Source of the DNA: Pseudomonadota bacterium | GTDB lineage: Bacteria; Pseudomonadota; Gammaproteobacteria; Burkholderiales; Thiobacillaceae | Assembly: GCA_021780975.1 (NCBI GenBank) | Contig: JAJXXS010000329.1 | Coordinates: 1-5,342, forward strand | Direction of reading: 5' to 3' | Length of the DNA stretch: 5,342 nt | In this document: positions 1-5,342 of the stretch, piece after piece | Position numbering within the stretch: position 1 is the first letter of the stretch | Layout: each line of letters starts with the position of its first letter | Program-made: the position numbers and the translations under genes | Notes under the pieces: model-generated | What the model was told of the DNA's origin: nothing | Seen by the model: only the letters and a program-made list of their open reading frames with translations | Database searches by the model: none

Positions 1-736
1 CCAACTGGTTCTCGTTCACCTTGCTCCAATCCACTTGGTTGCCCAGGCTCTGGAGGTAGGCGATGACGGCGTCCATCTGCGTGATGGGGCCGTTTTTGCG
101 TCCATCATAATCGTTGGCATTGGCCTGCTCGATCATGCTCTGCTGGGCCTCCGGAATGTAGTACTGCTGCGCCAGCTCAGGGCCGAATTTCTTGACGTCG
201 GCTTCGTATTCCTGCTTGGTCAGTGCGTATGGCACGCCAACGTCGCGCAACGCCTTCATGCGCTGCTCGATGTCTGACATATCCAGCGGCGTGGTCGCCA
301 ACCAGGGGAAGCCAGGCATGATGGACTGCGGCACGACCGAGCGGGGATCAATCAAGTGCTGGACATGCCAGGCGTTGGAATATTTTCCGCCGATGCGCGC
401 CAGATCGGGCCCGGTGCGCTCCGACCCCCACAGGAAGGGATGGTCGTACTGGGACTCCGCTGCCAGCGAATAATGTCCATAACGCAATTCTTCATCACGG
501 AAGGGACGGATCATCTGCGAGTGGCAATAAAAGCAGCCGTTGTCCTGGTAGATATCGCGCCCCCGCAGCTCCAGCGGGGTATACGGCCGCGGACCAGGCA
601 CGCTTTCAACCGTGCCCTTGATGAAGAACAGTGGGATGATCTCCACCATTCCCGCCACGCTGATCGCCAGCATGGTGATCACCACCATCAGGCCGATATT
701 CGTTTCGATCCACTCGTGCTTGAAGCCCAGTTTCAT
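1..736 (-). CDS. ccoO: cbb3-type cytochrome c oxidase subunit II (CcoO), C-terminus cut by window edge
   Basis: Membrane-anchored mono-haem cytochrome c subunit of the cbb3 oxidase. In the known complex it passes electrons from CcoP to the catalytic subunit CcoN and faces the periplasm. The frame starts with ATG at 734-736 (MKLGFKHEWIETN). One hydrophobic anchor spans about residues 12-39. The haem c motif C68-F-Y-C71-H72 is followed by SQMIRPFRDE, typical of CcoO. M140 in the SIMPGFPWL segment is the likely axial haem ligand. The visible part is 245 residues with no stop. CcoO proteins are usually about 200-245 residues, so only a few residues are probably missing. The start lies 22 bases after the ccoN stop, so the two genes are surely co-transcribed. 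The ribosome site is weak: only AAGAAG abuts the ATG, with GGG further upstream, which suggests help from ccoN translation. Identity is very secure. Confidence 0.97.
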   Translation of the reverse strand, partial: MKLGFKHEWIETNIGLMVVITMLAISVAGMVEIIPLFFIKGTVESVPGPRPYTPLELRGRDIYQDNGCFYCHSQMIRPFRDEELRYGHYSLAAESQYDHPFLWGSERTGPDLARIGGKYSNAWHVQHLIDPRSVVPQSIMPGFPWLATTPLDMSDIEQRMKALRDVGVPYALTKQEYEADVKKFGPELAQQYYIPEAQQSMIEQANANDYDGRKNGPITQMDAVIAYLQSLGNQVDWSKVNENQL

Positions 737-758
737 CTTCTTTTACCCAATTCCGCAA

Positions 759-2249
759 TCAGACACTGGCACCGGCGAGGCCACCCGCAGCCATGGCCTG
801 CCTCTCCTCGCGCTTGCCCTGCAGGATGGTCATGGTGACATTGAAGACCATCACGAGCACGCCGGACAGGAAGAACACCCCGCCGATCATGCGCATCACA
901 TAGAAGGGATGGATGGCCGCCACCGATTCGACGAAGGAATACTGCAAGTTTCCGAACTGATCATAGGCGCGCCACATCAGGCCCTGGGTGATGCCCGAAA
1001 TCCACATGGCGACGATGTAGAGAATGATGCCGATGGTCGCCAGCCAGAAGTGGATGGCAGCGAGACGGACGCTGTAGAGCTTCGTGTTCCACAACTTGGG
1101 GATGAGGTGATAAAGCGAGCCGAAGGTGATCATGGCCACCCAGCCCAGAGCCCCGGAATGCACGTGCCCCACTGTCCAGTTGGTGTAATGGGACAGCGCG
1201 TTCACTTCCTTCAGCGCCATCATGGGGCCCTCGAAGGTCGACATGCCATAGAACGACAGCGCCACGATCATGAAGCGCATCACCGGATCGGTGCGCAGTT
1301 TGTCCCAGGCGCCGGACAACGTCATGATGCCGTTGATCATCCCGCCCCAGGAGGGCATGAGGAGGAGGATGGAGAACGTGGCGGCCAGCGTCGAGGTCCA
1401 ATCGGGCAAGGCCGTCCAGTGCAAGTGGTGCGCCCCCACCCACATGTACATGAAGCTCAGCGCCCAAAAGTGGACAATGGACAGGCGGTAGGAATAGATC
1501 GGCCGTCCGGCCTGCTTGGGAACGAAGTAATACATCATCCCCAGAAAGGCAGCAGTCAGGTAGAAGCCCACCATGTTATGGCCATACCACCACTGCGTCA
1601 TGGCATCCTGCACCCCGGAGAACAAGGAATAGGATTTCATCGAGAACATGCTCACGGGCACGGCGAGGTGGTTGAACACATGCAGGATGGCGACCGCCAG
1701 TATGAAGGCGAGGTAAAACCAGTTGGCGACGTAGATATGCGGTTGCTTGCGGCGCATGATGGTGCCGATGAACAGGTTCATGTACACCACCCACACCACC
1801 AGGACGAAGAGCGCGATAGGCCATTCCATCTCGGCATATTCACGCGAAGTGGTATGCCCCATCATGTAGGAAGCGTCGGCCAGAATGACGCATGCCTGCC
1901 AGCCCCAGAACGTGAAACTCGCGGCGAAGTCCGAGATCAAACGCACCTGGCAGGTACGCTGCACTATGTAATAGGATGTAGCGAACAGTGCGCTGCCGCC
2001 GAACCCGAGAATTACCGATGTGGTATGCACCGGACGGAAACGGCCGAACTCGATGTACGGAATGTTGAAGTTGAGGAAGGGCCAGGCCAGTTCCGACGCG
2101 ATGTAGACACCCACCGACATCCCCACCACGGCCCAGACCAGGGTCATGATGGTGAACTTTTTTACGATCTCGAAGTTGTATTCTTCGACCCCAGCAACGG
2201 CGCGGTCTTCACCAACGGCGTATGGGCTGGCTGCTGCAACTGAGGACAT
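759..2249 (-). CDS. ccoN: cbb3-type cytochrome c oxidase subunit I (CcoN), complete
   Basis: Catalytic subunit of the cbb3 haem-copper oxidase in the inner membrane. It reduces O2 to water at a haem b3-CuB centre and pumps protons, and it is used at low oxygen. The protein is 496 residues, near the usual size, with about twelve hydrophobic segments. By the family pattern the ligands are all present: H74 (RPVHTT, low-spin haem b), H224 (WWYGHN, CuB), H274 and H275 (VGAHHLHW, CuB), and H362 and H364 (TVGHVHSG, haem b3 and haem b). Y268 sits where the cross-linked tyrosine of cbb3 enzymes is found. The glutamate-bearing helix-VI motif of aa3 oxidases is not seen, as expected for a C-family enzyme. 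The ATG at 2247-2249 is preceded by AGGGAG (2255-2260) at five bases. The N-terminal 30 residues are polar. ccoO follows after 22 bases. Likely controlled from the 265-base region upstream, where the neighbouring Rrf2 regulator may act (inference). Confidence 0.98.
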   Translation of the reverse strand: MSSVAAASPYAVGEDRAVAGVEEYNFEIVKKFTIMTLVWAVVGMSVGVYIASELAWPFLNFNIPYIEFGRFRPVHTTSVILGFGGSALFATSYYIVQRTCQVRLISDFAASFTFWGWQACVILADASYMMGHTTSREYAEMEWPIALFVLVVWVVYMNLFIGTIMRRKQPHIYVANWFYLAFILAVAILHVFNHLAVPVSMFSMKSYSLFSGVQDAMTQWWYGHNMVGFYLTAAFLGMMYYFVPKQAGRPIYSYRLSIVHFWALSFMYMWVGAHHLHWTALPDWTSTLAATFSILLLMPSWGGMINGIMTLSGAWDKLRTDPVMRFMIVALSFYGMSTFEGPMMALKEVNALSHYTNWTVGHVHSGALGWVAMITFGSLYHLIPKLWNTKLYSVRLAAIHFWLATIGIILYIVAMWISGITQGLMWRAYDQFGNLQYSFVESVAAIHPFYVMRMIGGVFFLSGVLVMVFNVTMTILQGKREERQAMAAGGLAGASV

Positions 2250-2254
2250 AGCGA

Positions 2255-2260
2255 CTCCCT
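2255..2260 (-). promoter_or_regulatory. ribosome binding site of ccoN
   Basis: AGGGAG on the minus strand, five bases before the ccoN ATG. It supports that start over any downstream methionine. Confidence 0.75.
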
Positions 2261-2311
2261 GGCTATCACCCGACCCCTTGGCCAGGCGTGACGATCTGAC
2301 GCAGACGCGAA

Positions 2312-2340
2312 AGTTTATCGGCCGACCCCAAAGAAATCAA
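2312..2340 (-). promoter_or_regulatory. candidate ccoN promoter
   Basis: On the minus strand TTGATT (2335-2340), a 17-base spacer, then TAAACT (2312-2317). Each hexamer matches the sigma70 consensus at four of six positions. The start of transcription would lie near 2305, giving a leader of about 56 bases to the ccoN ATG. This is the best-spaced pair I found in the gap, but it is weak on its own, as would suit an activated promoter. No full FNR/Anr box (TTGAT-N4-ATCAA) was found next to it. Tentative. Confidence 0.3.
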
Positions 2341-2373
2341 TAAGACAGGGTTAAAGTTGCAGGGAAAATTGAT

Positions 2374-2386
2374 TAATTAGTAATTA
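2374..2386. promoter_or_regulatory. 13-base perfect inverted repeat in an AT-rich patch, possible operator
   Basis: TAATTA-G-TAATTA, a perfect dyad with a one-base centre, in the middle of an AT-rich stretch (about 2365-2400) that stands out from the GC-rich surroundings. It lies about 75 bases upstream of the proposed ccoN transcription start, a position that suits an activator site or UP-element-like DNA. TAATTA is itself palindromic, so AT-rich DNA makes such repeats easily. Binding by the neighbouring Rrf2 protein is only inferred from proximity. Confidence 0.3.
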
Positions 2387-2397
2387 TTAACAAACTT

Positions 2398-2457
2398 AAA
2401 TGGCCCGGCACTTGGCTGGCCGCCATGGCCTGCTCCCCGCGCGCGACCCGGCCATTT
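2398..2457. terminator. GC-rich inverted repeat after the Rrf2 gene, possible terminator or hairpin
   Basis: Arms AAATGGCC (2398-2405) and GGCCATTT (2450-2457) are exact reverse complements, and two more GC pairs can form after one mismatch. The 44-base interior contains the palindrome GCCATGGC (2422-2429), which could fold as an inner stem. It lies 57 bases past the Rrf2 stop. Read on the minus strand, the stem is followed by AAGTTTGTTAAT, which is T-rich but not a clean U-tract. It may separate the regulator transcript from ccoN. A weak call because the loop is long. Confidence 0.3.
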
Positions 2458-2514
2458 CGGCAACGACATGAATAAGTCGATTTCGCGTCGCCGCCAGACG
2501 CACTTTGGATTTTT

Positions 2515-2985
2515 TTACGCCAAGACGTCGAGTTCCGGAAACAGCTTTACCGGCACGTCCGCCAGACGGTACTTGCCCGATTTCACCGCCTGCGAGAGCT
2601 TGTCCAGCGTGGTTTCATTGAGCAGTTCTATGATGCGCTCCTTCACCGGAACCCAGCGGAAATGCAAGGGGCATGCGGTCTCCTTGGAGCATTGCTTGAG
2701 CCCCAGAAGGCAATTCTTGGTGAAGGTGGGCCCTTCCGTCAGCACCAGGATGTCCATCAGGCTAGTGCGCAGCCCTTCCGGGCGCAGACAGAAGCCCCCG
2801 AGGCGACCACGAAAGGATTCGAGCAGGTTTCCCTTGGCCAGCGCCTGCAATATTTTCGCCAAATATGGCGCCGGCACATTAAGGCGCGCCGCCACATCCT
2901 TGTTAAGGATCGGCTGACCAGGCTCCTGGGTGGCCATGTAGATCATGGCCTGAACAGCATATTGGCTGGTGCGTGAAAGGATCAT
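2515..2985 (-). CDS. Rrf2-family transcriptional regulator with probable Fe-S cluster site
   Basis: DNA-binding regulator of the Rrf2 family (relatives: IscR, NsrR, RirA). It is 156 residues from the ATG at 2983-2985, normal for the family. The N-terminus MILSRTSQYAVQAMIYMA is the family signature. The winged helix follows at about residues 27-70, with the wing motif RGRLGGF. After the dimer helix comes C92-X6-C99-X5-C105-X2-H108 (ending CPLH). This resembles the IscR cluster ligands Cys-Cys-Cys-His with one extra residue in the first gap, so a redox-, NO- or iron-sensing [Fe-S] cluster is likely; C66 is an additional cysteine. An in-frame GTG at 2995-2997 would add four residues (VDQS, read as Met at the start), but it has no Shine-Dalgarno, whereas GGTGG lies eight bases before the ATG. 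The gene lies between bioD and ccoN on the same strand. Control of ccoNO and of itself is plausible but inferred. Which subgroup it belongs to cannot be settled here. Confidence 0.93.
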   Translation of the reverse strand: MILSRTSQYAVQAMIYMATQEPGQPILNKDVAARLNVPAPYLAKILQALAKGNLLESFRGRLGGFCLRPEGLRTSLMDILVLTEGPTFTKNCLLGLKQCSKETACPLHFRWVPVKERIIELLNETTLDKLSQAVKSGKYRLADVPVKLFPELDVLA

Positions 2986-3011
2986 GCTCTGATCCACCCG
3001 GGAAAAATAAT

Positions 3012-3019
3012 TGAATTCA
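3012..3019. promoter_or_regulatory. palindrome over the Rrf2 gene transcription start, possible autoregulatory operator
   Basis: TGAATTCA, an 8-base palindrome, with partial symmetry continuing outward (AATGAATTCAATT). It lies just downstream of the proposed -10 element and over the expected transcription start, a classical place for a repressor site. Rrf2 regulators commonly repress their own genes. Short palindromes arise by chance, so this is tentative. Confidence 0.3.
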
Positions 3020-3020
3020 T

Positions 3021-3048
3021 TCTATACCTTTTTATCTTGTTTTTTCAA
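3021..3048 (-). promoter_or_regulatory. sigma70-type promoter of the Rrf2 regulator gene
   Basis: On the minus strand TTGAAA (3043-3048), a 16-base A-rich spacer, then TATAGA (3021-3026), followed by AT. Both hexamers are close to consensus. Transcription would start near 3014, about 29 bases before the ATG. The -35 begins only nine bases after the bioD stop codon. The region is strikingly AT-rich compared with the genes on both sides. Confidence 0.6.
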
Positions 3049-3056
3049 GCACGGAA

Positions 3057-3734
3057 TCAAACTCGGAAGAATGCTTCCAGGGTCGCCCAGTTCAGGGCCT
3101 CTCCCGACGCCCCATACGCCAGCTGCCCGATACAAGGTGCGGCGAGGCGCCGCTCCAGCAAGGCCAGATTGGCATCGACTTCAGCCATGCCGGAATCGAT
3201 GCTGTTCGCCACCCACCCGGCAAACGTCAAGCCGCGCGCCGCGATTGCCTCCGCTGTTAGGAGGGCGTGACTCAGGCAGCCCAGCCGCATCCCCACGACC
3301 AGAACCACCGGGAGGTCGAGCAACCCGACGACATCTGCCATATCCACGTCCTCGGTCAATGGCACGAGCAAGCCGCCCGCCCCTTCCACCACGATGCGGT
3401 CAGCCCGCGCGCGCAGCTCATTGAAGGCGGCGCTGATCCGCGCTGGATTGATGCGTACCCCGGCCTGTTGCGCCGCGATATGGGGAGCTATGGGAGGCGC
3501 AAAACAATAAGGGTTCACCCACTCCCACGGCGCTCTTACGCTGGCCGCAGCATACAGCGCTTCGGCATCCTCGTTGCGCCAGGTCTCGCCATGCAACGCG
3601 GCGCCGGCAGCAACCGGCTTCATGCCCGCCACGCGCAGTCCACGCCGCGCCCAGGCGCGCAAAAGCGCCGCCGCCACGCGCGTCTTGCCCACCCCGGTAT
3701 CGGTGCCCGCAATGAAAACGCCCGCCGCCTTCAT
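3057..3734 (-). CDS. bioD: ATP-dependent dethiobiotin synthetase BioD
   Basis: Cytoplasmic enzyme that closes the ureido ring of dethiobiotin from 7,8-diaminopelargonic acid, CO2 and ATP, the penultimate step of biotin synthesis. From the ATG at 3732-3734 it is 225 residues, the usual size. Visible motifs are the P-loop G10-TDTGVGK-T18, K39 in MKPVAAG, the acidic pair E55-D56, the substrate segment NPYCFAPPIAPH (74-85), VEGAGGLLVP (116-125) with E117, and VANSID with N177 at the nucleotide-base position. The start was chosen because GGAGGA (3739-3744) lies four bases before it and the ATG overlaps the bioC stop as ATGA. An upstream in-frame ATG at 3765-3767 would add 11 residues (MEDRRAQAEER) but lies inside bioC and lacks a good ribosome site. 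It is last of the visible bio genes; no terminator is evident after it, so transcripts may run on into the Rrf2 gene. Confidence 0.97.
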   Translation of the reverse strand: MKAAGVFIAGTDTGVGKTRVAAALLRAWARRGLRVAGMKPVAAGAALHGETWRNEDAEALYAAASVRAPWEWVNPYCFAPPIAPHIAAQQAGVRINPARISAAFNELRARADRIVVEGAGGLLVPLTEDVDMADVVGLLDLPVVLVVGMRLGCLSHALLTAEAIAARGLTFAGWVANSIDSGMAEVDANLALLERRLAAPCIGQLAYGASGEALNWATLEAFFRV

Positions 3735-4627
3735 CCGTTCCTCCGCCTGCGCTCGTCTATCTTCCATTGGATCACCGCGCGCCCGTCTGCCATCTCGCGC
3801 ACGGCGCCGGCCCAGGCGTGCCCATAGATCACTTCATAGCTCGCCGGCAGGCGGCCCTCGCGACGGTACTCTTCGTAGCGCCGTTGCAACTGGCTCCAGC
3901 GCGCTTTGCCCATGAGGCCACGCGCCCGCTCCCGCGCGGCGTTGTGGCCGCCGACCCCGCGGATATCCTGCAGCAAGCCGCGCAGGTCGGCATAGGTGAG
4001 CACCAGCGTTTCCATCTCCATCACCGGAGTTTCGAAACCGGCATGCACGAGCATGTCCCCCAGGTCGTGCATGTCGATGAAGGGGCTGACGTGGGGCAGA
4101 CCGTCTATGCCGGCAAACGCGGCTCGCAGTTCCTTGAGCGTGTCGGGGCCGAAAGTGGCAAAAAGAGCCAGCCCACCGGGGCGCAGGACGCGATGCCAGG
4201 CGCGGAACACGGCTGCGGGAGACTCGCACCACTGGAGCATCAGGTTGGAGTGCACAAGGTCCAGGCTGCCGGCGGCGAGGGGCACGCGCTGGGCATCGGC
4301 GCAAACATAATGGGCCGCGGTCTGCCCACGGGATAACAGGCGGCGCCATGGGGACGCTGGCAGATCAGCAGCGCGGCTTCGCGTCAACATGCCGAACGCG
4401 ATGTCGAGGCCGATCAGCTGCGCGTCCGGGTAGCGCGCGCGCAGGAGCTTGCTGCCGTGGCCGGTACCGCAGCCGGCATCAAGCACGCGTCGTGGCTCGA
4501 CCTTGAGGTAATCGAGGCGTCCCAGCAGCCGCGCGCCCACTTCGCGCTGCAGCACGGCGTGCGCATCATAATCCGGGGCGGCGCGCTCGAAGGCATCGCG
4601 CATCGCCTTCCTGTCCAGCCAATTCAT
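3731..4627 (-). CDS. bioC: malonyl-ACP O-methyltransferase BioC
   Basis: SAM-dependent class I methyltransferase that methylates the free carboxyl of malonyl-ACP, the entry step of the BioC-BioH route to pimelate. The protein is 298 residues, starting MNWLDRKAMRDAFERAA. Motif I is VLDAGCGTG (48-56), with the acidic residue D75 (LIGLDIA), then CADAQRVPL (109-117), LVHSNLMLQW (124-133) and LRPGGLALFATFGPDTLKEL (148-167); the last and FIDMHDLGDML (183-193) are characteristic of BioC. The open frame continues to 5269 without a stop, but that extension is an out-of-frame, low-complexity reading of the hydrolase gene. The ATG at 4625-4627 overlaps the hydrolase stop as ATGA and matches the usual BioC N-terminus. 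The C-terminus ends in a basic run (DERRRRNG). It overlaps bioD by four bases, so translation is probably coupled along the cluster. Confidence 0.96.
   Translation of the reverse strand: MNWLDRKAMRDAFERAAPDYDAHAVLQREVGARLLGRLDYLKVEPRRVLDAGCGTGHGSKLLRARYPDAQLIGLDIAFGMLTRSRAADLPASPWRRLLSRGQTAAHYVCADAQRVPLAAGSLDLVHSNLMLQWCESPAAVFRAWHRVLRPGGLALFATFGPDTLKELRAAFAGIDGLPHVSPFIDMHDLGDMLVHAGFETPVMEMETLVLTYADLRGLLQDIRGVGGHNAARERARGLMGKARWSQLQRRYEEYRREGRLPASYEVIYGHAWAGAVREMADGRAVIQWKIDERRRRNG
3739..3744 (-). promoter_or_regulatory. ribosome binding site deciding the bioD start
   Basis: GGAGGA on the minus strand, four bases before the ATG at 3732-3734 and lying within the last codons of bioC. It favours this start over the ATG 33 bases upstream. 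Confidence 0.8.
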
Positions 4628-5342
4628 TCCGCCAGCCCCACCTCGAGAAAGCCGCGCACTGCAGCGAGCACTTCCGCGCCATGGGAAAGAAACGGTGCAT
4701 GCGCCGCGTGCTCGATTTCCACCAGACCGGCCTTGGGCAGGCGCGCCGCAAGCCAACGCCCCGCAGCCGTTGGCGTCAGCTTGTCGGACGTACCATGCAA
4801 CACCAGCGCCGGCTGGAGCACCCGCGCCACGTGGGAACGCAGATCGGTATCGCGCAGGCGCGCCAAGCCTTCCGCAAGGGCCCCCGGACGCGCGGGCGGG
4901 CGCGCGGCGAGCGCCGCGCGCAGTTGCGCAAGCGGTGTCCTCATGTCCGCCAGGCCCCGCACCTGCAGGGCCAGGAAACGCTGCAAGGTGGCAGGCAAAT
5001 CCTGCTCCAGGTCTGCAGCAAACTGCTGCAGCACCGCGAGATCCAGACCTGCCTCCCAGTCCGGCCCCGTGACGAAGCGCGGCGTGCTGGACAGCAATAT
5101 CACCCCCGCCACCCGCTGCGGATGGTCCTCCGCCAAGCGCAGAGCGATCTGGCCACCAAGCGACCACCCCAGCACCACACACGTTTCCGGCAATACGGGA
5201 GCCAGGAGTTCTTCGGCCTGCGCCAAATGCTCGGCCCGACTGAAGCCATGCCCGGGAAGGTCGACGCACCAGACCTCGGCGTGCTCTGCAAGCGCAGCGG
5301 CAAGACCTTGAAACAACCCTCCATGCATTGCCCAGCCATGCA
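4624..5342 (-). CDS. bioH: pimeloyl-ACP methyl ester carboxylesterase BioH, N-terminus cut by window edge
   Basis: Alpha/beta hydrolase that removes the methyl group from pimeloyl-ACP methyl ester, ending the elongation phase begun by BioC. About 239 codons are visible. The reading frame stays open to the window edge and begins HGWAMHGG, the oxyanion-hole segment that lies about 15-20 residues into BioH proteins, so the ATG at 5326-5328 is internal and the true start is outside. Counting from that internal Met, the nucleophile elbow is GWSLGG with S56, the catalytic Asp is D182 (GTSDKLTP) and the catalytic His is H210 (HAAHAPFLSH); the last matches the BioH-type AAHAPF-SH motif well. The lid region (about 90-165) holds FLALQVRG, also BioH-like. 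The stop overlaps the bioC start as ATGA. Generic alpha/beta hydrolases look similar, but motif and position together make BioH strong. Confidence 0.93.
   Translation of the reverse strand, partial: HGWAMHGGLFQGLAAALAEHAEVWCVDLPGHGFSRAEHLAQAEELLAPVLPETCVVLGWSLGGQIALRLAEDHPQRVAGVILLSSTPRFVTGPDWEAGLDLAVLQQFAADLEQDLPATLQRFLALQVRGLADMRTPLAQLRAALAARPPARPGALAEGLARLRDTDLRSHVARVLQPALVLHGTSDKLTPTAAGRWLAARLPKAGLVEIEHAAHAPFLSHGAEVLAAVRGFLEVGLAE

Larger units (their letters stand above)
2250..2514. other. 265-base intergenic region between the Rrf2 gene and ccoN
   Basis: No credible gene is seen on either strand. From the Rrf2 side toward ccoN it holds a GC-rich hairpin candidate (2398-2457), a sharply AT-rich patch (about 2365-2400) with the TAATTA dyad, a weak promoter candidate (2312-2340) and the ccoN ribosome site. 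Its length and composition suit a regulated promoter for the oxidase operon. No complete FNR/Anr, NsrR or IscR consensus site was recognised by eye. Confidence 0.6.

Noticed and set aside
612..2243. Long open frame of 543 codons on the plus strand opposite ccoN
   Set aside because: It is an antisense shadow of ccoN: rich in His, Gly, Asp and Glu, with no recognisable domain, while the minus frame has every oxidase ligand.
2146..2343. Small plus-strand frame across the ccoN start
   Set aside because: No domain, no ribosome site, and most of it lies antisense to ccoN.
2366..2380. Possible FNR/Anr box upstream of ccoN starting TTGATTAAT on the plus strand
   Set aside because: Only one half-site (TTGAT) matches. 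The partner half TAGTA does not resemble ATCAA. A second TTGAT at 2336-2340 on the minus strand also lacks a partner half.
4628..5269. N-terminal extension of the bioC frame to 512 codons
   Set aside because: The extension is Gly/Ala/Arg-rich low-complexity sequence over the bioH gene in another frame. BioC homologues start at the MNWLDRKAMRDAF region.
4457..5311. Plus-strand frame of 284 codons opposite bioH and bioC
   Set aside because: Ser/Ala/Arg-rich antisense shadow typical of GC-rich DNA; the minus strand carries two recognised enzymes here.
1..5342. Search for mobile elements, tRNA or rRNA genes, CRISPR repeats and phage genes
   Set aside because: No transposase, terminal repeats, tRNA-like cloverleaf or regularly spaced repeats were recognised. 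Gene order is compact and housekeeping in type.

Overview
The window is an ordinary-looking, GC-rich stretch of proteobacterial chromosome. The gene order bioH-bioC-bioD and the cbb3 oxidase genes fit a betaproteobacterium, or a related respiratory Gram-negative, best; the lineage is inferred from gene content only. All six genes supported here lie on the minus strand, so the window reads right to left. The two outer genes are cut by the window edges.

Right half (5342 to 3057): three tightly packed biotin-synthesis genes. A BioH-type alpha/beta hydrolase (5' end outside the window) overlaps bioC by an ATGA junction, and bioC overlaps bioD by a second ATGA junction. In the known pathway, BioC methylates the free carboxyl of malonyl-ACP so that fatty-acid synthesis can elongate it. 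BioH removes the methyl group once pimeloyl-ACP methyl ester has formed. BioF and BioA (not in the window) make DAPA, and BioD closes the ureido ring to give dethiobiotin for BioB.

Middle (3056 to 2250): a short AT-rich gap with a good sigma70-like promoter, then an Rrf2-family regulator with a Cys-X6-Cys-X5-Cys-X2-His cluster of the iron-sulfur-sensing type. A 265-base non-coding region follows, holding a very AT-rich patch, a small perfect inverted repeat and a GC-rich hairpin candidate.

Left half (2249 to 1): ccoN and ccoO, the catalytic subunit and the mono-haem cytochrome c subunit of a cbb3-type high-affinity terminal oxidase. ccoQ and ccoP would be expected beyond the left edge. All metal and haem ligands that can be checked are present.

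The most interesting point is regulatory: a probable Fe-S Rrf2 regulator sits directly upstream of a cbb3 oxidase operon, with similar AT-rich sequences in front of both its own gene and ccoN. I see no mobile element, RNA gene, CRISPR array or clearly new system.
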